A DNA stretch of 64,000 nucleotides, from NCBI RefSeq assembly GCF_017312485.1, contig NZ_BMBA01000002.1:554287-618286 (forward strand). Reading direction: 5' to 3'. The notes below the pieces were generated by a model, which saw only the letters and a program-made list of their open reading frames with translations, was not told the origin of the DNA and ran no database searches. Numbering within the stretch: position 1 is the first letter of the stretch; the number at the start of each line of letters is the position of its first letter. This DNA comes from Clostridium zeae. GTDB lineage: Bacteria; Bacillota; Clostridia; Clostridiales; Clostridiaceae. Below, in pieces: positions 42,272 to 53,051 of this stretch. A program made the translations under genes and the position numbers.

Positions 42272-43090
42272 TTATTGTAAATATTTCTCATCAATTTCAA
42301 TATTAAAACCTTTTGCTAAATCTCTGAAATCATCTGATGTTATTGTTTGTCTCTTACCACCCATAGATAATACCTTAACCAGTATTTCAGCTGATTTTTC
42401 AACAGTATCCATAAGTCCAAAGGTTAAGTCTAAATCCTCTCCTGAACAGAAGGTTCCATGATGAGCCCATATAACAATGTCATGTAACTTCATAAGTTCA
42501 CCTGTAGCTTCAGCAATTTCTGTTCCACCTGGTACCATCCAAGGAACTACACCAATACCACTTGGAAATACCACTGGACACTCTGTGGCCATCTCCCATA
42601 ATTCTCTTGTAAACACTTGTCCATCTAGAGGAAGAACAAAAGTTAATGCTATTAAGTTTGTAGTATGTGAATGCATTATAACTCTATGTTTTCCATTTGT
42701 TGCAGCTTTCTTTATCGAATGACTGTTAAGATGCGAAGGAAGCTCACTTGTTGGTCTTGCTCCATTTACAAGCCCCCATAATATTTTATAATTTTCGCCT
42801 TTTTCATCTATTTTGATAAGTCCAACATTTTCTTCTAAATTCACTGATATATTTCTTATAAACTTTCCGCTTCCTGTAACTAAAAAATATTCATTAGCTA
42901 AGTTTTCAACTTTTATTCCTATCGGAGTATATTCTCTTGAGTCATCTATATATTCCTGTACTCCATTAGTTTCTTCTTCTGTTAATCTATAAGTTATATT
43001 TCCACCATTTCTTTCATGCCAGCCCTTAAGCCATGCATCGTGAGTTATCTTAGTAAATGTTTTTATAAAGTTCATATCATGTAAAGCCAT
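42272..43090 (-). CDS. rhaD: Rhamnulose-1-phosphate aldolase
   Basis: Splits L-rhamnulose 1-phosphate into dihydroxyacetone phosphate and L-lactaldehyde. 272 residues of the class II, zinc-dependent aldolase family. Zinc ligands fit His140 and His142 (MHSHTTN) and His210/211 (AHHGTF), with catalytic Glu116 (TSELPSH); GNITYR and TGSGKF bind phosphate. Eight bp after rhaA. The ribosome-binding site is modest. Its lactaldehyde product would go to FucO, which is truncated here. Confidence 0.95.
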   Translation of the reverse strand: MALHDMNFIKTFTKITHDAWLKGWHERNGGNITYRLTEEETNGVQEYIDDSREYTPIGIKVENLANEYFLVTGSGKFIRNISVNLEENVGLIKIDEKGENYKILWGLVNGARPTSELPSHLNSHSIKKAATNGKHRVIMHSHTTNLIALTFVLPLDGQVFTRELWEMATECPVVFPSGIGVVPWMVPGGTEIAEATGELMKLHDIVIWAHHGTFCSGEDLDLTFGLMDTVEKSAEILVKVLSMGGKRQTITSDDFRDLAKGFNIEIDEKYLQ

Positions 43091-43098
43091 AGTTATAC

Positions 43099-44355
43099 CT
43101 ACTTTCTGTTTTCTAATATTGTTTTTTCGTATTGTCTAACTTCTTTTACCCATTCTTCTTTAACTGGAACATTGTTTATCTCACAGTAGTAGTTCCATAT
43201 ATCACCTAATGGATAAGTCTTTAATTCTTCCATCAATGCTAATCTTTCAGTGAAGTTCCCTTCTTCTTGAAGCTTTATTAATTCATCATGTGGAATTAAC
43301 ATTGCTGAAAGTAATGCTTTAAGCATGTTACGTGTTCCTATAACCCAAGCAGCTATACGGTTTATGCTTGCATCGAAGAAATCTAAACCTATTATTACTC
43401 TATCTAACGCATCATTTCTAACTATTTCTTTAGCTATTTCTTTAAGTTCGTCATCTAATATAACAACATGGTCACTATCCCAACGTACTGGACGACTTAC
43501 ATGAAGAGCAACTTTTTCAGAGAATAATAGCATTGATGATATCTTATCTGAAACAACTTCTGTTGGATGGTAATGTCCTGTGTCTAACAATGATAGAATT
43601 CCATTTTTAGCTGCATAGTTTATATAGAATTCACTTGACCCTACTGTATAGGATTCTGCACCTATTCCAAACACCTTTGATTCTACTGCATCTAAGTTAT
43701 AATTTGTGTCTAGCTTTTCAGCAAATATCTGATCTAAAGAGTCTTTAAGTCTCTTTCTTGGCCCTAAACGATCACTTGGAATATCTTTGTATCCATCTGG
43801 AATCCAAAGGTTTGTTAAACAAGTTTGTCCAAGTTCCTTGCCAAAGTATTCTCCAATTTTTCTTGAAGCCACTGCATGTCTTATCCAGAAATCTCTTATT
43901 TCTTTGTCTGGATGTGACAAAGTTAATCCGTCACTAGCCTTTGGATGAGAGAATATAGTTGGATTAAAATCTAATCCTAACCCTCTTTCTTTAGCCCAAT
44001 TTACCCAGTTTTCAAAGTGCTCTGGTTTAAGTTCATCTCTTTCAACTGCTTTGCCATTAGTTTCTGCATATATAGCATGTAAATTAACCTTATGCTTTCC
44101 CGGTATTAGACTTAATGCTTTATCTAAATCTGCTCTTAATTCTTCAGGATTTGTTGCTCTACCTGGATAATTTCCTGTAGCTTGTATTCCACCTGATAAC
44201 TCATTTTGACTTACTTCAAAACCTGTTACATCATCACCTTGCCAGCAGTGTACTGAAACTTTAACTTTTTGAAGCTCTTCTAACACCTTATCTACATCAA
44301 TACCAAATTTTGCATACTCTTGTTTTGCAGCTTCGTATTTTTCTTTTATATCCAT
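43099..44355 (-). CDS. rhaA: L-rhamnose isomerase
   Basis: Interconverts L-rhamnose and L-rhamnulose. 418 residues, the usual length. Conserved stretches [16 protein letters not shown] near the N-terminus, [14 protein letters not shown], and [11 protein letters not shown] with metal-binding residues of the TIM-barrel site are present. AAAAGGAGAATTATC precedes the ATG. Middle gene of rhaB-rhaA-rhaD; the 200-bp gap to rhaB shows no gene and only weak stems. Confidence 0.95.
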   Translation of the reverse strand: MDIKEKYEAAKQEYAKFGIDVDKVLEELQKVKVSVHCWQGDDVTGFEVSQNELSGGIQATGNYPGRATNPEELRADLDKALSLIPGKHKVNLHAIYAETNGKAVERDELKPEHFENWVNWAKERGLGLDFNPTIFSHPKASDGLTLSHPDKEIRDFWIRHAVASRKIGEYFGKELGQTCLTNLWIPDGYKDIPSDRLGPRKRLKDSLDQIFAEKLDTNYNLDAVESKVFGIGAESYTVGSSEFYINYAAKNGILSLLDTGHYHPTEVVSDKISSMLLFSEKVALHVSRPVRWDSDHVVILDDELKEIAKEIVRNDALDRVIIGLDFFDASINRIAAWVIGTRNMLKALLSAMLIPHDELIKLQEEGNFTERLALMEELKTYPLGDIWNYYCEINNVPVKEEWVKEVRQYEKTILENRK

Positions 44356-44555
44356 GATAATTCTCCTTTTTTATTGTTAATTAATTCTCTATTTTCATTA
44401 ATCCATGTTTTTATTACTATCCCTAATACTTTTAACCAGTCTTACAAATATTTATATAAACTGTATAGTCATATAGTCTTCAACTAATGCTTATTCCCTA
44501 ATCAAGCATATCCTATTTTTTGCACAGCTTTTAATAGACTCAAACGTCACATAAC

Positions 44556-45956
44556 CTAAGGTGTGTACGTCTTTATCTCGAAGGATTTTGCTATAAGCTT
44601 TCTTGCTTCTTCAAGGTTTGCTACTTTTTTGTAGCTTAAAAGCTGAGCAACTATGTTTCCGATAGCAGTAGCTTCCACCGGGCCTGCTAATACTTCTTTT
44701 TGTGTCACCTTTGCAAGCAGTTCATTGAGAAGTTCGTTCTGACATCCTCCGCCAAATACATTTATCCTTTTATATTGCTTTTCAAAGATTTCCTCAAGCT
44801 CTGCAATTGATTCTTTATAACTTGAGCTTAAGCTATTATAAACACAGTAAGCCACTTGTCCCACCGTTTCTGGAACTGGTTGGTTCGTTTCTCTACAATA
44901 AACTTTTATCTCTTCAATCATATTTTCAGGATTCAAAAACCTATCATGATTAATATCTATAATTGAATCAAAGCTTTCTGATTCTCTAGCTTTTATTACT
45001 AGCTCAGCAAAAGAATATTTATTTTCATAATTTCTTCTTACTTCTTGTATAATCCAGAGCCCCATTATATTCTTTAAAAATCTAAATCTATAATCTATTC
45101 CACCTTCATTAGTGAAGTTATAATTCATAGATTGAGGTACGCATATAGGAAAGTGGTTCTCTACTCCCATGAGCGACCATGTTCCTGAGCTTAGATAAAC
45201 GCTGTCATTATCATTACATACTGAAGCTATAAAAGCTGAACCTGTATCATGAGTAGCAGGAAGTATAACCTCCATATCAAATCCAAACTCTTCTATTAAT
45301 TCTTTTCTAAGATTTCCAAGACTAGACTTAGGAAGCTTTATTTCTTGGAATATGGATTTATCAATTCCAAGTTGCTCTAAAATTTTATGATCCCAAGTTC
45401 TATCAAAAGAATTTACCAACTGTGTACTTGTGGCGTTTGTATACTCATTTACTTTTACTCCAGTTAAGAGGAAGTTTAAATAATCAGGAACCATCAAAAA
45501 TGCCTTTGCATTTTCTAAAACCTCTGGTTTTCTATTCTTAATTGCCATTAACTGATATATTGTGTTGAATCTTTGAAACTGTATTCCAGTATATAGATAA
45601 AGCATATCTTTAGGTATTATCTCAAACACTTCATCCATTACGCCTTCGGTTCTATCATCTCTATACGCAACAGTATTTCCTAAAACTTTATCTTCTTCGT
45701 CAAGCAACACAAAGTCTACAGCCCAAGTATCTATTCCTATGCTTTTAGGTAGTTTCCCCAGTTCCTTACACTTGTGAATACCTTTTTTTATTTCTTCAAA
45801 TAAGCCCTTTAGGTCCCAGCAATATTCATCATCTATTTTTCTTATTCCATTTTCAAACCTATAAACTTCTTCTATCTTCATTTTTCCATCTTCTATATAT
45901 CCCAAGATGTGTCTTCCGCTAGAAGCTCCTATATCAATGGCTAAATGATATTCCAT
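44556..45956 (-). CDS. rhaB: L-rhamnulokinase
   Basis: Phosphorylates L-rhamnulose at O1 with ATP. 466 residues of the FGGY kinase fold: DIGASSGRHI at the start (phosphate 1 loop), GIDTWAVDFVLLD, THDTGSAF and the C-terminal NVFGGGCQNELLN adenosine motif. First catabolic gene of the rha unit. A TATAAT box lies about 60 bp upstream with a poor -35, consistent with activator dependence. Confidence 0.94.
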   Translation of the reverse strand: MEYHLAIDIGASSGRHILGYIEDGKMKIEEVYRFENGIRKIDDEYCWDLKGLFEEIKKGIHKCKELGKLPKSIGIDTWAVDFVLLDEEDKVLGNTVAYRDDRTEGVMDEVFEIIPKDMLYLYTGIQFQRFNTIYQLMAIKNRKPEVLENAKAFLMVPDYLNFLLTGVKVNEYTNATSTQLVNSFDRTWDHKILEQLGIDKSIFQEIKLPKSSLGNLRKELIEEFGFDMEVILPATHDTGSAFIASVCNDNDSVYLSSGTWSLMGVENHFPICVPQSMNYNFTNEGGIDYRFRFLKNIMGLWIIQEVRRNYENKYSFAELVIKARESESFDSIIDINHDRFLNPENMIEEIKVYCRETNQPVPETVGQVAYCVYNSLSSSYKESIAELEEIFEKQYKRINVFGGGCQNELLNELLAKVTQKEVLAGPVEATAIGNIVAQLLSYKKVANLEEARKLIAKSFEIKTYTP

Positions 45957-46151
45957 AATTTATCCTCCTTAGCTTCGAAATCATTTACACAAGTAAATTA
46001 TAGTTTTTGTGTGGGGATTATATAATGTCTAGGTTTGTTTAATTTATTATCCTTATTTGCACTTTGTTTATAAATTAAAATTTATTATAAAAACCTTTAG
46101 ATACGAAACTCTAGATTGTTCAATGCTAAATTATCTTATTTAATAAATAGC

Positions 46152-46177
46152 AAAAGGAGAGCTTACGCTCTCCTTTT
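46152..46177 (-). terminator. Terminator of the sugar importer operon
   Basis: AAAAGGAGAGC-TTAC-GCTCTCCTTTT, perfect 11-bp stem with a 4-nt loop, 14 bp after the permease stop. Confidence 0.9.
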
Positions 46178-46190
46178 AAATCTAGTAAAT

Positions 46191-47402
46191 CTATCTCTTC
46201 GATTTTGAAAATACGTCAAAAGCAACTGCCATCAATAAGACAAATCCTTTTATAGTCATCTGCATGTCACTTCCAACACCCATTATAGACATACCATTAT
46301 TTAATACACCCATTACTAGAGCTCCTATTATTGCACCTATTACTGTACCTACTCCACCATAGGCAGAAGCTCCTCCTATAAAACAAGCTGCAATAGCATC
46401 AAGTTCAAAGTTTGTTCCTGATTGAGGTGCTGCAGCATTAAGTCTTGAAGTAAAAGCAATACTAGCTACAGCGCTTAATACTGCCATATTTACATATGAG
46501 AAAAATAGTACTCTATTTGTATTTATACCTGAAAGCTTTGCTGCCTTCTCATTTCCTCCCATAGCATAAAGATATCTTCCTTGAATAGTATTATTTGCGA
46601 AGAACGAATAAACGAATACTAATATACCAACTATAACAAATATTACTGGAATCCCCTTATATTTTGCAAACCAATAAAACACTAAATTCGTAGCCAAAAC
46701 CACTACTGCAATTTTACCGATTAAAATGTATAAAGAATTATTTTCATACTCATTATTTTTACTTGCAGACCACTTCTTTACTTCTAAAAATATATAAACT
46801 ATAGAAATTATTATTCCAGCTATAATTGCTGTTAGGTTTAATCCTGAAGCACCTTTGAAAATATCTGGTATATATCCTCCACTTAACTTTTGAAAACTCT
46901 CTGGGAATGGAGATAGAGTAAGACCTTTAAGCATAGTTATTGTAAGTCCTCTAAATATAAGCATACCTGCAAGGGTTACAATAAATGCCGGTATTCTTAC
47001 ATATGCAATCCAAAATCCCTGCCATATCCCAATTATTAAACCAGCTACTAGACAAAATACTATGGCCAACCATATATTCATTTTCATACTAACTATAAAA
47101 GTTCCAAGTAATGCACCTATAAAAGCACACACTGACCCAACAGAAAGGTCTATATTTCCACCAGTTAAAATACACAGTGTCATACCAATTGCTAAAATAA
47201 ATACATAGCTATTTTGAAGTATCAAATTTGCTACATTCATTGGAACCAATAATATTCCATTGGTTAAAATCTGAAATATGATTATAATAACTACCAATGC
47301 TATAAGCATTGCATATTGCCTTACATTACTCCTGAAGGTACTTTTAATTACATCTAATAAGTTTTGCTTAATATTATCTCCAGATTTCTGAACTGTTTGC
47401 AT
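46191..47402 (-). CDS. Sugar ABC importer permease (XylH/GguB type)
   Basis: 403-residue membrane protein with about ten helices. GMTLCILTGGNIDLSVGSVCAFIGALLG and the C-terminal GGASAYGGVGTVIGAIIGALVMGVLNNGMSIMGV are hallmarks of the CUT2 (ribose/xylose) permease family, in which one permease forms a homodimer. Starts next to the ATPase stop with GGGAGG upstream. Works with the ATPase and ChvE-like binding protein encoded upstream. Confidence 0.92.
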   Translation of the reverse strand: MQTVQKSGDNIKQNLLDVIKSTFRSNVRQYAMLIALVVIIIIFQILTNGILLVPMNVANLILQNSYVFILAIGMTLCILTGGNIDLSVGSVCAFIGALLGTFIVSMKMNIWLAIVFCLVAGLIIGIWQGFWIAYVRIPAFIVTLAGMLIFRGLTITMLKGLTLSPFPESFQKLSGGYIPDIFKGASGLNLTAIIAGIIISIVYIFLEVKKWSASKNNEYENNSLYILIGKIAVVVLATNLVFYWFAKYKGIPVIFVIVGILVFVYSFFANNTIQGRYLYAMGGNEKAAKLSGINTNRVLFFSYVNMAVLSAVASIAFTSRLNAAAPQSGTNFELDAIAACFIGGASAYGGVGTVIGAIIGALVMGVLNNGMSIMGVGSDMQMTIKGFVLLMAVAFDVFSKSKR

Positions 47403-48938
47403 TTATATAACCTCCCTATTACTATTCATTATGCATTTCATTATGGACTCCTGAGATGCATCTTTTTTATCTAGCTCGCCCACTATTTTTCCCTCATTAA
47501 TAACATAAATCCTATCACAAACCCCTAGTATTTCGGGCAATTCAGAGGAAATGAATATAACTGACTTTCCACTATCCGCCAAGTCATTTATAATCTTATA
47601 TATTTCATACTTTGCTCCTATATCTATTCCCCTTGTAGGCTCATCCAATATAAGAACGTCAGGTTCAGTAAATATCCATTTACTAAGTACAACCTTCTGT
47701 TGATTTCCTCCCGAAAGATTTCCTACCTCTTGTAATATTGTTGGAGTTTTTATATTAAGCTTTTGCCTATATTCTTCAGCAACATTAACCTGCTTTGTTT
47801 TATCTATAACAAAATTTTTACTTATTTTAAATAAATTAGCTATAGTAATATTATTCTTTATATTATCTATAAGGTTTAAACCTGCAGTTTTTCTATCCTC
47901 TGTAGTATAAGCTATGCCGTGTTCTATAGCCTGCCTGATGCTATTAACAGTAATTTCTTTACCATCTTTAAATATTTTCCCAGTTATATGAGTACCGTAA
48001 GCCTTTCCAAAAATACTCATAGCAAATTCTGTTCTTCCTGCTCCCATAAGACCTGAAAGTCCAACGATTTCACCCTTTTTAACTTTTATATTCATATCCT
48101 TGATAACTTTTCTTTGAGGTATCAATGGATCATTTACATTCCAATCTTTAACTTCAAAAACTACATCTCCAATATTAGGAGTATGTTCTGGGAATCTGTG
48201 AGTAAGGTCTCTTCCAACCATTCCTTTTATTATTCTATCCTCACTGATATCACCGTCGTTTTCTAATGTTTCTATAGTAGCTCCATCTCTTATTACTGTT
48301 ACTCTATCAGCTACCTTCACAACCTCATTGAGTTTATGAGAAATAAGTATTGAAGAAATACCTTCTTTCTGTAGTTCCAATATCAAGTTCAATAAATGAT
48401 CTGAATCTTCTTCATTTAAAGCGGCAGTAGGTTCATCTAATATTAAAAGTTTAACATTTTTAGCTAATGCCTTTGCTATTTCTACAAGCTGCTGTTTTCC
48501 TACCCCTATATCTATTATCTTCGTGTTAGGATTTTCGCTAAGACCTATCCTCTTTAGCATTTCTGCAGCCTTATCATTAGTCTCACGCCAGTTTATAAAA
48601 TTATTTTTCGCCCTTTCATTTCCTAAAAATATGTTCTCAGCTATTGATAGATATGGTATTAATGCTAGTTCTTGATGAATTATTACTATACCCTTCTTCT
48701 CGCTATCCTTTATATTAGTGAATCTGCACTCCTGTCCTTCATATATGATATCCCCTGTATAAGTTCCATAGGGATATATTCCACTTAGGACATTCATTAA
48801 GGTAGACTTACCAGCTCCATTCTCTCCTATAAGAGCATGAACTTCTCCTTTTCTTACATTTATATTTACATTATTTAAAGCCTTAACCCCTGGAAAGAGT
48901 TTTGTTATATCTTTCATTTGAAGAATATAATCCTCCAT
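47403..48938 (-). CDS. Sugar ABC importer ATPase, duplicated (XylG/GguA type)
   Basis: 511 residues with two ABC modules typical of CUT2 importers. Module 1: Walker [10 protein letters not shown], Walker [13 protein letters not shown] and signature [13 protein letters not shown]. Module 2: degenerate Walker [10 protein letters not shown], normal signature [14 protein letters not shown] and [15 protein letters not shown]. Only the first site is expected to be fully active. Start at 48938 (MEDYIL) is chosen because GGGAGGG lies 6 bp upstream. Confidence 0.93.
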   Translation of the reverse strand: MEDYILQMKDITKLFPGVKALNNVNINVRKGEVHALIGENGAGKSTLMNVLSGIYPYGTYTGDIIYEGQECRFTNIKDSEKKGIVIIHQELALIPYLSIAENIFLGNERAKNNFINWRETNDKAAEMLKRIGLSENPNTKIIDIGVGKQQLVEIAKALAKNVKLLILDEPTAALNEEDSDHLLNLILELQKEGISSILISHKLNEVVKVADRVTVIRDGATIETLENDGDISEDRIIKGMVGRDLTHRFPEHTPNIGDVVFEVKDWNVNDPLIPQRKVIKDMNIKVKKGEIVGLSGLMGAGRTEFAMSIFGKAYGTHITGKIFKDGKEITVNSIRQAIEHGIAYTTEDRKTAGLNLIDNIKNNITIANLFKISKNFVIDKTKQVNVAEEYRQKLNIKTPTILQEVGNLSGGNQQKVVLSKWIFTEPDVLILDEPTRGIDIGAKYEIYKIINDLADSGKSVIFISSELPEILGVCDRIYVINEGKIVGELDKKDASQESIMKCIMNSNREVI

Positions 48939-48992
48939 CTTTTTCCCTCCCATATCGATACTTTTCTTTCTGCTGTCGTAATATGTTTATAA

Positions 48993-49021
48993 AGCCGAGC
49001 ACCTTAGCCTTGTGCTCGGCT
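48993..49021 (-). terminator. Intercistronic hairpin between binding protein and ATPase genes
   Basis: AGCCGAGCAC pairs perfectly with GTGCTCGGCT around a 9-nt loop. The minus side lacks a long T-run, so it more likely stabilises the binding-protein mRNA or partly attenuates downstream transcription. Confidence 0.7.
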
Positions 49022-49042
49022 AAACTTATTTTTTATATTTTA

Positions 49043-50140
49043 CTATTTCAAATCAGATTCCTTATAGTATCCGCTATCTATAAGTATTGATTTATAGTTT
49101 GAAGCATCAGCATAAACTGGATCGCATAGGAAGGATGGTACAACTTTGCTTCCATTGTTATATGTCTTTGTATCATTTACTGAAGCTTCTTTACCTTGTA
49201 CTAAACTGTCAACCATTTCAACTACTTTTGAAGCAAGAGTTCTAGTATCCTTGAATATTGACATAGATTGTTGCTTGTTTATCATAGCTATTACATTTGG
49301 CTTATCGCAGTCTTGACCTGTTAATACTGGATATGGCTTATCACTAGTTCCATAACCAGCATTTTTTAGAGATGCAACTATACCTATTGCTAAGCTATCA
49401 TTTGGAGAAAGTACTACATCAAGCTTTTTGTCTTTTGCATAGTTAGCTGTAATTAAGTTATCCATTCTTGCTTGAGCCTTAGCTGAATCCCAACCTTGAA
49501 TTGCAATTTTAGTAAACTCTTTTTGTCCACTTGCAACAACTAACTTTCCATTATCAATATAAGGTTGTAATATGCTCATAGCACCATTAAAGAAGAAAGT
49601 TGCATTGTTATCATCTGGTGAACCACCAAATAGTTCTATATTAAATGGGCCTTTTCCATCCTTTAAGCCTAGTTGCTTTTCTATATATTGTCCTTGAATT
49701 ACTCCAACCTTGAAATTATCAAAAGTTGCATAGTAGTCAACATTAGGTGTCTTCATTATCAATCTATCATAAGCTACTACCTTTACGTTATTATCTGCTG
49801 CTTTTTTAAGAACATCTGTCATTGCTGATCCGTCTATTGCAGCTACAACTAAAACCTTACAACCTTTGGTTATCATATTTTCTACTTGTTGAGTCTGTGT
49901 ATTTACGTCATTATTAGCATATTGAAGCTCTACCTTATATCCTTTCGATTCTAGAGCTGATTTCATGTTGGATCCATCTTGATTCCATCTTTGAAGTGAT
50001 TGAGTAGGCATAGCTACTCCAATTAATTGTTTGCTAGCAGTGGATGAGTTTGGGTCTGCAGCTTTTGTCCCCGAATTACCACAACCTGCTAAGGTTGCCA
50101 TTAACCCTAAAGCTAAAATGGTAGTAAGTACTTTTTTCAT
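49043..50140 (-). CDS. chvE: Multiple-sugar-binding lipoprotein, ChvE-like
   Basis: 365 residues. Lipobox TLAGC (Cys20), then a type I periplasmic-binding fold: IGVAMPTQSLQRWNQDG, VVAAIDGSAMTDVLKKA, VVAYDRLI, ELFGGSPDDNNATFF and the end VVPSFLCDP...ILIDSGYYKESDLK, all strongly ChvE-like. ChvE proteins bind L-arabinose, D-xylose, D-glucose and related sugars. Given the rha genes downstream, L-rhamnose or a pentose is possible; the true ligand cannot be read. First gene of the importer operon. Confidence 0.9.
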   Translation of the reverse strand: MKKVLTTILALGLMATLAGCGNSGTKAADPNSSTASKQLIGVAMPTQSLQRWNQDGSNMKSALESKGYKVELQYANNDVNTQTQQVENMITKGCKVLVVAAIDGSAMTDVLKKAADNNVKVVAYDRLIMKTPNVDYYATFDNFKVGVIQGQYIEKQLGLKDGKGPFNIELFGGSPDDNNATFFFNGAMSILQPYIDNGKLVVASGQKEFTKIAIQGWDSAKAQARMDNLITANYAKDKKLDVVLSPNDSLAIGIVASLKNAGYGTSDKPYPVLTGQDCDKPNVIAMINKQQSMSIFKDTRTLASKVVEMVDSLVQGKEASVNDTKTYNNGSKVVPSFLCDPVYADASNYKSILIDSGYYKESDLK

Positions 50141-50153
50141 TTTTATTCCCCCT

Positions 50154-50253
50154 TGAATTTTATTTTGACCACAGACTCATTATAGTTTTTGAATACGTTT
50201 AACTAAAGGTTTTTACTTGCTTTCTATTGGTAAACTCTTGCGGAAGTTTTTAC
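50154..50253 (-). promoter_or_regulatory. Importer promoter with GTAAAAAC direct repeats
   Basis: A TATAAT box on the minus strand lies at about 50184-50179, with a weak TTTAGT at -35 (17-bp spacing). Upstream are two copies of GTAAAAAC (minus strand 50253-50246 and 50216-50209), 37 bp apart, each followed by a GTTTA/GTTAAA element. A poor -35 preceded by direct repeats fits an AraC-type activator such as the YesN protein encoded next door. Confidence 0.55.
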
Positions 50254-50264
50254 TGCAAAAAAAT

Positions 50265-50306
50265 ACCCATATGGTAGTATCATTATAAATACACTACTAT
50301 ATGGGT
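50265..50306 (-). terminator. Terminator of the sensor operon (after yesN-like gene)
   Basis: ACCCATATGGTAGT pairs with ACTACTATATGGGT (one mismatch) around a 14-nt loop and is followed on the minus strand by ATTTTTTTG. Confidence 0.82.
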
Positions 50307-50313
50307 TCATGCT

Positions 50314-51576
50314 TTATTTTCTATATTCTGTAGGACTTCGTCCTTCATACTTTTTAAATACTTTGCTAAAGTAATTTGGATCATTATAACCAACAGAAAA
50401 ACAAACCTCTTTTATGCTAATAGAGTTATCCCTAAGAAGTTCTTTAGCTTTCTTTATCCTAAGAATATTTATATAGTCAGAAAAATTATAGCCTATAATT
50501 TCTTTAAAAGTTCTGCTAAAGTAATAACAACTTAGGTTAAATTTTGCTGCAACAGTGTCAAGATCTAATTCCTCTACCATATTATCAACTATATACTTCT
50601 CTATATCCTTAAAAAGTACTGATTTACTGCTATCTATATTGTGATTATTTTCATTAGCATTGTCTTTTATATTATCTATATGAATTATATTATTATCGCA
50701 TCTCTTTTCCAGTGAAATAGTCGCTTCTTTATATGATGTATGCATAGCTGCTAGACCAGTGTAACACCTTCCTATCCCTACATTTATAGATATGTCAAAT
50801 ATTCGTTGTACATCTTTTCTTATATCAACAGCCAATTTTACTATGGTAATCTTTTTATCTTCATCACTATGATCTACTGGAGCCTCTATAAAATACACTA
50901 ATTCTTGAATAGATTTAAATGTTCCTATTGCCCTATACTTTAAGTTTATATAGCCTTTTATATATTCTCCTACTTTTCTTTTAATTTGATTGTTAAAAAG
51001 CTCTGTATCTCTACCTTCGAGCTCTATCACCATTGAACATGTATTTTCAAAGGTTAAATTCAAGTAATTTTTATACATCTGTTCATCTATAGCCTCAAAG
51101 GTATTATTTAGTATATAATAGCTCAATTCATTTTCCATAACTGAAATTAAGTTATTGAGTTTTTCAGCATTCTCAATTTCACTTTTTCTTTTAGCTTTCT
51201 CTTTATCTACACAGGATACTGCTTTTCTGATCTTTTCAATTAGTTCTAATCTTCCAAATGGTTTTAGTATATACTCTTTTACATTATTTTTCACAGCCTC
51301 CACCGCAAAGTCAAAATAATCATATGCTGTCAATATAATAAAGTAAGTATTAGGAAGGGATCTCTTTATCTCTTCAATAGCTACCAAGCCATTTATACCC
51401 GGCATTTTTATATCAGTAATAACAATATCTGGTCTAGCCTGTTCTGATATTTCGATAGCTTCTCTTCCATTACGAGCTTCAAGCACCTCCAATTTATCAC
51501 CAAACTCCCAGCTTAGTATACTTATAATAGATTCTCTTTCATACTTTTCATCATCAGCAATAAGAAGTCTTACCAT
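50314..51576 (-). CDS. yesN: AraC-type response regulator, YesN-like
   Basis: 420 residues. Receiver domain with Asp55 (DIVITDIKMPG) and KPF loop, a central region of about 170 residues (partly GGDEF-like in pattern, as in other YesN proteins), and a C-terminal AraC double helix-turn-helix (LDLDTVAAKFNLSCYYFSRTFKEIIGYNFSDYI, then IKEVCFSVGYNDPNYFSKVFKKYEGRSPTEYRK). It would bind direct repeats upstream of the sugar importer. Last gene of the three-gene sensor unit, 2 bp after the kinase. Confidence 0.92.
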   Translation of the reverse strand: MVRLLIADDEKYERESIISILSWEFGDKLEVLEARNGREAIEISEQARPDIVITDIKMPGINGLVAIEEIKRSLPNTYFIILTAYDYFDFAVEAVKNNVKEYILKPFGRLELIEKIRKAVSCVDKEKAKRKSEIENAEKLNNLISVMENELSYYILNNTFEAIDEQMYKNYLNLTFENTCSMVIELEGRDTELFNNQIKRKVGEYIKGYINLKYRAIGTFKSIQELVYFIEAPVDHSDEDKKITIVKLAVDIRKDVQRIFDISINVGIGRCYTGLAAMHTSYKEATISLEKRCDNNIIHIDNIKDNANENNHNIDSSKSVLFKDIEKYIVDNMVEELDLDTVAAKFNLSCYYFSRTFKEIIGYNFSDYINILRIKKAKELLRDNSISIKEVCFSVGYNDPNYFSKVFKKYEGRSPTEYRK

Positions 51577-51578
51577 GT

Positions 51579-53048
51579 CTACATCAACACCTTTTTAGGA
51601 ATTTTTAAATAGATTTTTGTTCCAAGCCCCTTTTTACTTTCTATGGAGAATAAATTTTTCTCATCATATAGTAGCTCTAACCTATTAATCGTGCTCCTAA
51701 TCCCCATTCCAGTAGTATGTCCTATGTGCTCGCTAGAATTATCTTCTGAGCTTATTTTACTAAGAGTTTCCTCATCAAATCCGCAGCCACTATCTTCAAT
51801 GAGCACAATTGTATAACTTCCTTCTTCATATATATTTATCCCTATTTTTCCGCCCTCTTCCTTTGGTTCTATGCCATGTATAAAAGCATTTTCTACAAAA
51901 GGTTGAAGCGTCATTCCTGGAACCTTTACTTTTGTCAAATCAACCTTTAAATCTAACATAAAAGTAACTCTTTCATCATAACGAACCTTTTGTATAAATA
52001 TATATTGCTTTACTACATCAATTTCTTCTTTCAATGTTGCATTTCGCTCCATCATTGTTAAGCTATATCTTAAAATTCCAGATACAGATTTTATAAGCTC
52101 TTCTGTGGTAGAAGCATTTTCTTTTATGGCTGTTTGATTTATACAATTTAAAGTATTAAATAAGAAATGTGGATTTATCTGGGATTGAAGTACCTTCAAT
52201 TGACTTAACTTTAATGCATTTTCATATTTTAAAATAGTAATCTCATCATCTATTACTTTTCTTTCAAGCTCAGCATTTCTCTTTAGTGAATTTATATATA
52301 CTTTTATATTTTTAATCATGCTGTTAAAGGCTTCTGATAACAAATCTAATTCATATATATCAGTTTTCTCTCCTCCAACCATCTCAAAATCACCATTTGA
52401 AACCTTCTTTGATGCCTTTACCAACTGCTTTAGTTTTAAGCTTATATTTCTAATAAAAACTAGTGTGGAAAGTATGCTCATTAATAGTGCCGCTGCAATA
52501 TATATCATTATAATCTTATTTATATTGCGTTCTTTAATTTCATAGCTTTTATACAAAGTATCATTATAACTAATATAGCTATCTGTTAAATTCGTAATGT
52601 AACTATTACAATAAGTCTGAATTTCCTTGGTAGACACATAATGATCATAATAAGTATCAATAGGTCCTCTATTGTCATAAAGCTCTATTGTCTTCTCTCC
52701 TTCAGCTCTATAACTGTAAAGAGTATTTATTAAATCCCTTAGGATATATTGGCTTTCAACATCAGAAATATCTCTAAGCGAATTTACCTTATTTAACGCG
52801 CCATCTAAATCTTTTCTATAGTTATCTCTACATTGAGTAGTATTAGTTTGTATATATTTATTAAAATTATCTGATGCATCATTAAGCAGATTTTTGATTT
52901 CGTTTACATTGTTTAGTTTACTTAGCATGATAGAATAATTGTCATTTATTTTTCTATTTGTCAGTACTGCAGTAATATTACTAGTAGCTAACGGGATTAT
53001 AATAATGAGGGCAAAAATAATGAACTTCCTTCTTAAACTATTTTTCAT
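51579..53048 (-). CDS. yesM: Sensor histidine kinase, YesM/LytS-like
   Basis: 489 residues. Membrane helices at about 10-28 and 178-200 flank an extracytoplasmic domain of 150 residues; HAMP (about 200-255); His_kinase domain with QINPHFLFNTLN (phospho-His294); HATPase with PFVENAFIHGIEP and GMGIRSTINRLELLY. The extracytoplasmic part probably contacts the binding protein encoded just upstream, as in the XylFII-LytS system of Clostridium beijerinckii (family knowledge). Confidence 0.92.
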   Translation of the reverse strand: MKNSLRRKFIIFALIIIIPLATSNITAVLTNRKINDNYSIMLSKLNNVNEIKNLLNDASDNFNKYIQTNTTQCRDNYRKDLDGALNKVNSLRDISDVESQYILRDLINTLYSYRAEGEKTIELYDNRGPIDTYYDHYVSTKEIQTYCNSYITNLTDSYISYNDTLYKSYEIKERNINKIIMIYIAAALLMSILSTLVFIRNISLKLKQLVKASKKVSNGDFEMVGGEKTDIYELDLLSEAFNSMIKNIKVYINSLKRNAELERKVIDDEITILKYENALKLSQLKVLQSQINPHFLFNTLNCINQTAIKENASTTEELIKSVSGILRYSLTMMERNATLKEEIDVVKQYIFIQKVRYDERVTFMLDLKVDLTKVKVPGMTLQPFVENAFIHGIEPKEEGGKIGINIYEEGSYTIVLIEDSGCGFDEETLSKISSEDNSSEHIGHTTGMGIRSTINRLELLYDEKNLFSIESKKGLGTKIYLKIPKKVLM

Positions 53049-53051
53049 CCT